From Brachypodium distachyon (lineage: Eukaryota; Streptophyta; Magnoliopsida; Poales; Poaceae), in assembly GCF_000005505.3 (NCBI RefSeq), contig NC_016133.3:42063237-42127236 (forward strand): a DNA stretch of 64,000 bases. Direction: 5' to 3'. Of this stretch, positions 55,992-64,000 are shown piece by piece. Position numbers and translations under genes: made by a program. Every line of letters begins with the position of its first letter. Position 1 is the first letter of the stretch. A model generated the notes under the pieces. That model searched no databases, was not told the origin of the DNA, and worked only from the letters and a program-made list of their open reading frames with translations.

Positions 55992-58671
55992 ATGGGGGAA
56001 CCGGGGGAGCTGGCCGCGGATGAGCACGTCCGCTACATCGTCACCGCGGAGAAGGTACGGCACCGGTCCACCACCGCCCCCTCGCTCGAACGCGATCTCC
56101 GTCTCCGGCGGCAGACAGCTCATGCATCCTCCTCCCCCTCCCTTTGCCGTGGCCGCAGAAGAAGGACTCCTTCGAGTCGCTGGTGATGGAGCACCTCCGG
56201 CTCAGCGGCGCCTACTGGGGCCTCACCACGCTCGACCTCCTCCACAAGCTCCAGGCCGTCGACGCCCGCGAGGTCGTCGACTGGATCATGTCCTGCTACC
56301 ACCCGGAATCTGGTACTGACGACGACGGGGCGAAAGTCTCGGTTTCCTTGATTTGGGGTCCTTTTGAGTTGCGAGAGCTTGATTTGGGCGTTCTTGGGAT
56401 GTGTCTCCGCAGGTGGGTTCGCGGGGAACGTCGGGCACGACCCGCATGTCCTCTACACGCTCAGCGCCGTGCAGGTCCTCTGCCTCTTCGATCGGCTCGA
56501 TGTTCTCGATGTAGACAAGATTGCTGACTGTATCCTTATTAAGGTCTTGTGTGAGCTTCATGCTGGCGTAGTAGATTTGCGAACATTAGATTACGATGTC
56601 CTGATGATTCTAGACAATCTCTCAACTTGGTTTGCAACTGCTTGATTTCCCTGAATATGATAGGAAAGCTGAAACATTTGTATGCATTTACATTACCATT
56701 CCTTTCAGATGTGAATTGAAGTAGCTGCATATTGAGCTCGAAACCCTGTTCCATATTATTTTTCCTATCTAAATCGTGTCAGATGTTGCTGGACTTCAAA
56801 AGGAGGATGGATCTTTTGCTGGTGACATTTGGGGTGAAGTTGACACTAGGTAAAACTCTTAACTATTCCTTTTGAGTTCTTATATCTTCTATTTTTAACT
56901 CAGCACCTATTTGAGCTACTAATACTAGCTTGATACATATTTTGTAGATTCTCATATATTTCCATATGCACCTTATCATTACTGCATCGTCTGCATAAAA
57001 TTAATGTGGAAAAGGCTGTAGAATATATTGTTAGCTGTAAGAACTTGGATGGCGGGTTTGGAGCTATGCCAGGAGGAGAGTCCCATGCTGGGCAGAGTAT
57101 GTATTGTTTCCATTTGTTCTCTTATTCTATTTTTACAGTACCTCAGTAGAACTGGAATTTAATCAAGTGTCTAGTGTGACTTTTTATCAGATCATCTATC
57201 TGAATTCCTATTTATTTGTGAAAGAAGAAGAGTTATGGAATTGCTAGATAGCTCCTCCTGTGATGTCCTGAGTTTTTTTTTATTTCCTAACAAGATTATT
57301 TTTCTCATTCTGGACTGCACTTCGCCTGTACAGACGTAAAAACATTTTTTCTGAAAGTTGCAAGATATGTACTATTGTAGCCTAAATATTTACTACAGTT
57401 ATTATTGTGGTATTTCAATAGGTATGTCATAACATTATTGGAAATTAGTTGCTCCTATGATCACCTGAGATTTACATTTCTTCCCAAGATTGTTTCCATT
57501 TTTTTATTAGTCTACAAGTTGTCACTTTATAGCTGTCAGATAACCTGAAAATCTAATTTTCCCTTCAGTATTTTGCTGTGTTGGTGCTCTCGCAATCACC
57601 GGCTCTTTGCATCATGTTGATCGAGATCTCCTTGGATGGTGGCTTTGTGAGCGCCAGTGTAGAGATGGAGGACTCAATGGGCGGCCTGAGAAACTTGCTG
57701 ATGTGAGATTTACTGCCTTTTTTTCTTAGATCAGTAAATTGCACAAGATACACCTTTAAGGGATGGAGTAACAGAAAACTACAACTTGAAGGGATTCTAA
57801 CAAAAACCACGACTCCCAAGACTAATGAGTAACAAAAATAACCGACATACACAAGTTTACCATTTAATTTGCAGGTCCCAATTGTCATACGCAACTTTGA
57901 GTTCATTTAAAATGGATGATTGAATGATTCAGCCGTAAGTGCATTAGTTTTGTGTATGACATGTGGGACAAGCAAGACATGATTTTTTCTGTTATTCGTT
58001 AGTCTTGAAAGTTATATTTTTTGTTAAAATCCCTTGGGAGTTGTTGAATTCTGTTACTCCATCCCTTGAAGGTGCGTCTCTTTGTGCAACTTTCTCTTCT
58101 TAGATCGTGCTTTTTGCATTTGTCGCTGTACCATGACACTAGATTTAAGGGAATTGCTCACTATAGGTATGCTATTCGTGGTGGGTGTTATCAAGCTTGA
58201 TAATGATTGATAGAGTGCACTGGATTGACAAGGAAAAACTTGCAAAATTCATACTGAACTGTCAGGTAACTGCTCATGATTCTTGCTCTGGTATTCTGAT
58301 AATTACGTTTCCATCAAGGCATCAATTAAAAGGTAAGTTTTCTCCCTTCCCATATTTCTTTGCCATAAAATCTTATTCATCTGCAGGACAAAGAAAATGG
58401 TGGGATTTCAGACAGACCAGATAATGCAGTAGATATCTACCACACATACTTTGGAGTTGCAGGTGTTTATTTTCTTCCCACAGTGTGGTGTCTTATCATA
58501 CGGGTCCTTGCAGTATAATAATTTTCAAGTTCTAAACCCCTTGCTGAATCCGTTAGCCTCTTTCGAGCAGGGCTTTCATTGATGGAGTACCCTGGAGTGA
58601 AGCCTATGGATCCAGCCTATGCACTGCCGTTGGATGTTGTCAACCGGATTTTCTTGAGAAAACAACAATAA
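55992..58671 (+). CDS. RGTB1: Rab geranylgeranyl transferase (type II) beta subunit, 319 aa
   Basis: Nine exons: 55992-56054, 56159-56312, 56413-56529, 56783-56849, 56948-57096, 57569-57702, 58167-58265, 58387-58462 and 58571-58671. All borders are GT-AG, with 960 coding bases. With the alpha subunit and Rab escort protein it adds geranylgeranyl groups to C-terminal cysteines of Rab GTPases. Visible are the prenyltransferase alpha-alpha barrel repeats ([20 protein letters not shown] [96 protein letters not shown]). Zinc ligands are D228, C230 (LAD-V-C) and H280 (IYHTYF). Length matches plant RGTB. Intron 6 carries a Mutator-type MITE. Confidence 0.95.
57733..58096. mobile_element. Mutator-type MITE in intron 6 of RGTB, 364 bp
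   Basis: The left arm runs from AGTAAATTGCAC through AAGGGATGGAGTAACAGAA to GGGATTCTAACAAAAA. The right arm is its inverted counterpart, TTTTTGTTAAAATCCCTTGG through TTCTGTTACTCCATCCCTT to GTGCAAC. The arms are about 110 bp. TTCTTAGATC is duplicated at 57723-57732 and 58097-58106, a 9-10-bp target duplication as expected for Mutator-like elements. The outer end GTAAATTGCA is shared with the element at 14620-15292. Confidence 0.88.
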
Positions 58672-59421
58672 GATTTCTTGTGTCAGTTCTGATAGGCAGA
58701 ATGATGTTGAATGTTCGATGCAGTTCAAACCCCATATTTACCCGAAAATCCAAACATTTGGTTTTGTAGAACGTAACAATGAAGGACATGGAATCGAATT
58801 TAAATACAATCAAGATCGTCTTGTTTGAACTGAATAGTATAATCCTTGTAAACTTCTATTAGTCAACTGTATACTGTTTCCAACTGAAGCTCCTATGTAT
58901 GAACTGCCTGTTTTGCTGCCTTCAAAAAAAAAAACTGCCTGTTTTGCTCGATCACTTGCCAGCTCTTCCATTGATCTGATGCTTGATATCTGTTTTGACA
59001 AAAAATTATGTCCTATGTTCAGACTGTTGCCTTGCTTTGCCGGCATTTTGTTTGTTAAATTCAGGGAGATAGACCAAATCAGGTCACCGAGCCATATAAT
59101 CAATCAGCTTTTGCAGGAGATCAGTTGGAAATATATAAATTTGTTGAACATAAGAACTTGAAGCGCCACATAGGGTCGCATTATCATAGCTGAATACATC
59201 ATCTCAAGACAAACAATAAACAACTACCTGATACACAAATTCAAGGCGAGACCTACACAACAGTTGCAGTTATCACTTACCAGCTACAGTGCTCACTAAT
59301 TGAACTTCTGATTTACACTACATAATAGCTAGTTAGACTGATGCGCCACTTCTATTTTCTGCCATGGAGGCAGTTCATCTGACAGTCTACCAGAGTCCGG
59401 ATTTAGTCAAGGATCCTGAGT
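58672..59421. other. convergent 3' flanks of RGTB and AHL
   Basis: The two genes face each other. No gene, RNA or repeat recognised beyond poly-A-like runs (58926-58935). Confidence 0.5.
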
Positions 59422-62126
59422 TTATTTCCAGGGCATGCTTGACAAGATCGGCGGCTGGTTATTGTTGGTGGCAGTGTAGCCTTGATGTCGAGGGCTTGCA
59501 GTGCCACCTGATGATTCACTCAATGTGCCTCTAGAAGGTGGGCTGTTGGGCCCCATCCCAGTGGCTGGAACGACCTTCAAGGGTGTTGGTTCAGAAGAAA
59601 CCTGCAGCTTCGGCATAACCTGCGGCTTCTGTTCTTTTCTCCCATCAGAATTGAAGCTTCCCACTACTATCTGTGTGTAGCACAGAGTAATACAGGTAAA
59701 TGATATGAGCATCTCGTGCATAAAATCTAGTTAAGCAAGAAAAAATTGTGCATAGTTGGAGCATCTCATGTCATCGACACCTCTATTTTTTCTAAGACCA
59801 AGTGTCATAATGATGTCAAACCAACTACAGTCTTGCAGGACATCAAACCATGTTCAGAACACACCTTCATTTTGATTACTGAGAGTGAAAATTGCAGTGC
59901 AAATCAATGAACATTCACTAAATTTGGACACCTTTAGAGAGTGCTATTTTAGGTGACCTAGAATTTTAAAAAAAAATCAGGCTACTGAAAATTGGCAAAA
60001 ACGAAAAAACGGTACCTGGATTGGCGAAGCTGCTATAAGAAGTCCTGCAACACCTCCACCCAAGAGACGACCATCAGGACCAGCCAATGAAACACTGAGC
60101 CCCCCAGTTAGGCTACGCTGGCCTCCATTGTCCGTTACAAGGAAAGACCCAGAGAGCGACAGTATCTCAAACCGTCCCTGTGGAGAGAACCAACGAGTAA
60201 TGAGCATTTGTGACTCACATATAATAGACAGTGGGCTCACAATTTCACATGAAACACGCCTATCATCATCTGACCATAACATCTTAGGTACCAACAGATC
60301 ACAACATGCTATCTATTTAAGAGTGAGTAGCCTCTACTTTATTAGCTTCCTCTGGTTAAACGTACAAACCTCGTAGGTTACGGTTCCACCGGACGTAGCA
60401 GTTTGGCGAAGTGTTACATTTGATATGGCACCATTTGCTGAGAGAACACAAACTGCCCGAGTTCCATGCTGAGAAAAGGACATAATCTTCGCTGACACGT
60501 CCTGAACAGAGGAGTTTAAGCGTTCTTATTACTTTCTGGAAAATGTTCCCCTTCATCTTCAGAACTTGTTCTGTTAAAACTTTCTAATATACAATGCAGC
60601 ATACAAGTTATGCAAATAAGTAAATAACTTATATTTGTATTGAATCGGCAGTATAACGGAAAGAGAACAAGCCAGGACATGATAAGGTTGGTGTAATGCA
60701 GGCTGGATTTTGTGCTCAATGGAACAAGTGTCGAGTATTTGATATATTACCATAGGTGATCTTAGAAAAAGGATGTCAAAGACAAAGTTGATTGAGATTT
60801 ACAGGTCACAAATGGCCACGAGGGAAGTTTGTGCGAAAGAATTACTATGCACTCAAAATAGCCATCAGGAAATATGGTGGAAAGGTATCTAGATACAATA
60901 TGGTCCTCAGCTTAAAATGTTGTAACTAGTGCATGTTTCAAAATAAAACTCTATTCTGTCTAACATAGATTGTCCTAAAAATATCAAACCACACTTTACG
61001 GACAGGGATACAAACACCAACAGCAAACTGACAAATTGGAACGTCCAAAAGTAATGTAGAAACTTAAATCAGAGAACATATTCTAAGAACAATAAAAGAA
61101 GCTACTAATAAGTTCAAATTGCTGTTATACCTCTCCAGCTTGAACAGTAATAACATGAGGTGTGAATCCAACTCCTACCGGTCCTGCAAAATAGCTCCAA
61201 ATTAGGACTAACCATGTAAAAAGGGAGAACATCATCAAAGATAAAGTCAACAGGCATCATTTTTCACATTAACATAATGAATAGTGCACTAAGAAAGAAT
61301 GGTACATTACACATCCTAAACGATACATCAACATACGAAGCACTGAAAACAATTGTAGGAAAATTACACCGTGAATTTGTCAAAGGAAAAAAAAAGAGAA
61401 AGGGAATGCTAGATTGCTGAAATGTTCTCATGTTCTACCACTAACCACAAACAGAACTTAAGCCAGTTCAAGGAGAACTCTTCTCTCATATGCACCAAAA
61501 CAATTAACCATTTTCTTCAGTTATTAAAAAAAATTAGGGCATAAAATAACAGCAAGATCTTGAAACGGCAAAATAGCCTCTAAAACATAATAATTGTAGG
61601 GAATCCAGATGTTACCAGGAACATTCACCCGGGGCTTGTTGGTAGACCCCTTAGGCCGGCCACGTTTCTTCCCTCCCTCCGGCGACGCCGATGGCACGAC
61701 GCTCCCCGGCGCCGTGGGTGAGAACGGGCCAGAAGCCCCCTGTGGCACAACTGTCGGCCCTGCTGCACCCGGCGGCACAGTCACCAGTGCCAGCGACACG
61801 GCCGCGTCGGGCCCGTACTTCCTTGGCCGCCCGCGCTTCTTCTTCGCCAACGGTCCCCCCATGTCCCGTAGCGCAGCCACGCCATTACCTCCGGCGGCCC
61901 CGGCGGCGGTCGACATGTTGGAGCCGGGCGCCGCTGCGACCGGTTGGTAACCCGGCGGCGCGACCGCGGAGCTCACCGGGGCGAACACAGGGGTGCCGTC
62001 CGCGGTGTACGCCATGCGCACGCTCTGCTGCATGGCTGCGGACGACGGCACCGGTGCCGGCGCGCTCTTGGGTATCCCGAACAGATCCCTCCCCGCCATT
62101 AGCCCTTGCTCGGACCTCACCTCCAT
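59422..62126 (-). CDS. AHL: AT-hook motif nuclear-localised (AHL) protein, two hooks plus PPC domain, 368 aa
   Basis: Five exons on the minus strand: 62126-61616, 61183-61131, 60501-60370, 60177-60016 and 59670-59422, 1107 coding bases, all GT-AG. AHL proteins bind AT-rich DNA through AT-hooks and multimerise through the PPC/DUF296 domain to regulate chromatin and growth genes. Seen here: AT-hook 1 KKKRGRPRKYGPD (95-107), AT-hook 2 KKRGRPKGSTNK (153-164) and a PPC domain from about 171 to 300 (GFTPHVITVQAGEDVSAKIM, VCVLSANGAISNVTLRQ, GRFEILSLSGSFL, GLSVSLAGPDGRLLGGGVAG). A low-complexity tail ends SSMPWK. Two hooks and introns within PPC fit the intron-bearing type II AHLs. The start is the first ATG in frame; the frame continues slightly upstream without another ATG. 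Confidence 0.94.
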
Positions 62127-64000
62127 GGCTGGCAGCAAACCGATGCTTGGATTTGTTTTTTACACCGCTAACTAACTCTCACGAGCGCTTGTGATGAGGT
62201 TAGGACTAGGGATTAGGAAGCTGCAAGAACCCATAAACCCATCATCGCTTGGTCAAAGACGAGATCTTTGTTGCAGCAAACACAGAAAGTTTTACAGCAC
62301 AACCGCCTGCAGATAAAATATGAAAAAGGGAAGGGAAATTACTTTCAAGAAACTGGAAAGGGGAACGGTAAAATCTCACAATGAAAGAGAAGCTAAAGAA
62401 GCATACTTAGGCCAGGGATTTAGCAGAATGAGCACGGAAATGGCAGATCCCCTTCTTCCCCACCAGATTTTACAGATGAAAAGAAACCTAGAGAAACCAC
62501 CACGATTCGGACCTCGACAGTTCCAGCCAAAGGAAAGAAAATATCTGAGGGAGCAGAAAAGAAACAGAGGAAAAAAAAATACTACCGGAGAAGAAGCACA
62601 CTTGCACACTCCTCTGTCCTAAATGGAGACACCGCGAGCTCTCACTCACTCCAGTGCTCTACAGAAGGAGAAGAACATCAGCGCGAGAGGAAGATAAGAA
62701 ATTTGGGGATTTTCCTCTACCCAGCTCCCATAATTTCTTGCCTACACCCTCCAATATATCCCCTTTTTTCTCGCCTCTCTCTCCCCGGTTCACACGCACT
62801 CTTTCTTTTACCCAATTTAACAAAAAAACAAAGCAATACAAAGATTACTTTATTTTTTGTCAGGGGAAAAAGAGAGAAAAATAGGCAGGTGGTAAGTAAA
62901 GCACGCCGAAATTGCCTTTGGGGGAAATATATAATTGCTGTAGCAGATAAGAAGGAGAAGAGAGAACTAGTAGTAGGACTGTAGGAGTAGATGGATCATG
63001 GATGGATGCAGGGGTATTATCCGATTTGGCCCCTGGCGTATGTGATATTTGCTCTAGGATCCTCCTCTCAGCTTTTGTCTTTTGGCCTGACTTGCCCTAG
63101 GCTACCTCTTGCTCTTTTCCACTGTGGCCACTTGGCCTGATGAATCCCAGAATGAACCCAACTGGCATGCACGGCCCGGAATAAGAGCACGTTTCTGTTT
63201 GACCAGATTGGCAAGAGAATCTAATTTTATGATTTCTAGTGCTGCTCACAGCTAGTATAGATTATGACGCCAGACGGTTAAAATTCCATGGAATTGTGAA
63301 AAACTTTTGGGTTCCAAACAACGGTCTTAAAGTTTTTTGCAAAAATGAAATATTGTAAGTTCTTCCTTTTCTTGTTGCAAGCGATGGTGATTAACCGTGT
63401 GTTGAATACTTTTGTACGAGGGGACAATGTTAAAATTATGTGTGTGTTACAGGAGGGCCGCCGGGGGGGGGGGTGTTCAACGTGTTATCGCGAAAACAGG
63501 AACTGGATTAAGCAATAACTTCACTAAGCGCAACATCAGGTGAGACAATCTATAGTTTCGTGTAAAACCAATTCGAAAACCATGTTGTCTATTCAATTAA
63601 AAGCAATATGTTGCGTCTCTCGATAATTGAGTCATGGTTCCTTGGTAACACTTATTGCGATGCAAGATTACAAACTAGGTACAATCCTTCAATTGAGAGC
63701 CGGATATCGTTCCTCCGCACATATGCGCGTTGGGTGGTAAACAGACAATTAGAAAACAACTTCTTCTTTTTTTATATTTGGTTTCTTGATTCACAAGACT
63801 CTTATCTTCTTTTCATGCAAAAGGAACAAAAGTCAAATTGGATTGTAAAAATCATGTGTTTTCCTATGAAGCTAGGATTATGTGTTTTCTTCACTCTTGC
63901 TATGAATCAAATAAGCTCTAAATCATGTATTTGTGTGAACAGTCAGGTCTCAATCTAGGGTGTGTTTCACTAAGACGCGAGCGCATCTGTTTATGGATGT
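62127..64000. other. AHL promoter side and window end, no gene recognised
   Basis: 62127-62650 probably includes the AHL 5' UTR, perhaps with a leader intron. CT-rich stretches occur at 62740-62800. G-rich run (GGGGGGGGGG) at about 63465-63474. An AT-rich open frame at 63608-63958 resembles nothing known. Confidence 0.45.

Noticed and set aside
1..64000. CRISPR arrays, operons, bacterial-type promoters or riboswitches
   Set aside because: The window is a plant nuclear sequence with introns and plant transposons; no regularly spaced short identical repeats or prokaryotic gene organisation were seen.

Overview
The window is nuclear DNA of a grass, most likely a small-genome member of the Pooideae. 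The genes are intron-bearing plant genes with GC-rich first exons. Stowaway-type MITEs with TA target duplications are scattered between them. A solo LTR at 40981-42680 opens with the terminal sequence typical of Triticeae BARE-1/Angela elements. Spacing of roughly one gene per 6-8 kb suits Brachypodium better than wheat or barley, but the species is an inference.

Layout. 1-3.3 kb is intergenic. 3.3-9.0 kb looks like one large non-coding element with 35-bp terminal inverted repeats and several diverged internal tandem arrays. 10.2-10.8 kb (-) holds a 180-aa conserved-looking protein of unknown function. 11.7-16.6 kb (-) is a tandem family of small membrane proteins: two intact copies flank a frameshifted one, all share an upstream promoter module, and a fourth, orphan module has no gene. 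18.1-20.2 kb (-) encodes a plant intracellular Ras-group-related LRR protein (PIRL). 23.7-26.0 kb (-) encodes a small coiled-coil protein. 27.0-28.9 kb (-) is an intronless DYW-type PPR editing factor. 29.5-33.4 kb (-) is aminoacylase-1, with a probable GC-AG intron. 33.9-36.9 kb holds two stretches that begin with a CGTGCGTTGCTACGG motif. 38.8-48.4 kb is a defective Ty1/copia element that itself carries a solo LTR (in gag) and another insertion with a 13-bp target duplication (in its 3' region). 49.0-52.3 kb (+) encodes a 266-aa protein of unknown function whose intron contains a 5S-rRNA-derived sequence. 54.0-55.1 kb (+) is an HMA-domain protein lacking the metal-binding CxxC. 56.0-58.7 kb (+) is the Rab geranylgeranyl transferase beta subunit, nine exons, with a Mutator-type MITE in intron 6. 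59.4-62.1 kb (-) is an AT-hook/PPC (AHL) DNA-binding protein. The last 1.9 kb shows no gene.

The genes are a typical unrelated plant mix (organelle RNA editing, prenylation, amino-acid deacylation, chromatin, LRR scaffold) and do not form a pathway. The only locally linked set is the membrane-protein cluster at 11.7-16.6 kb. Exon boundaries were placed by hand from splice consensus, reading frame and family resemblance; all multi-exon models keep frame and give family-typical lengths. No expression or database evidence was available.
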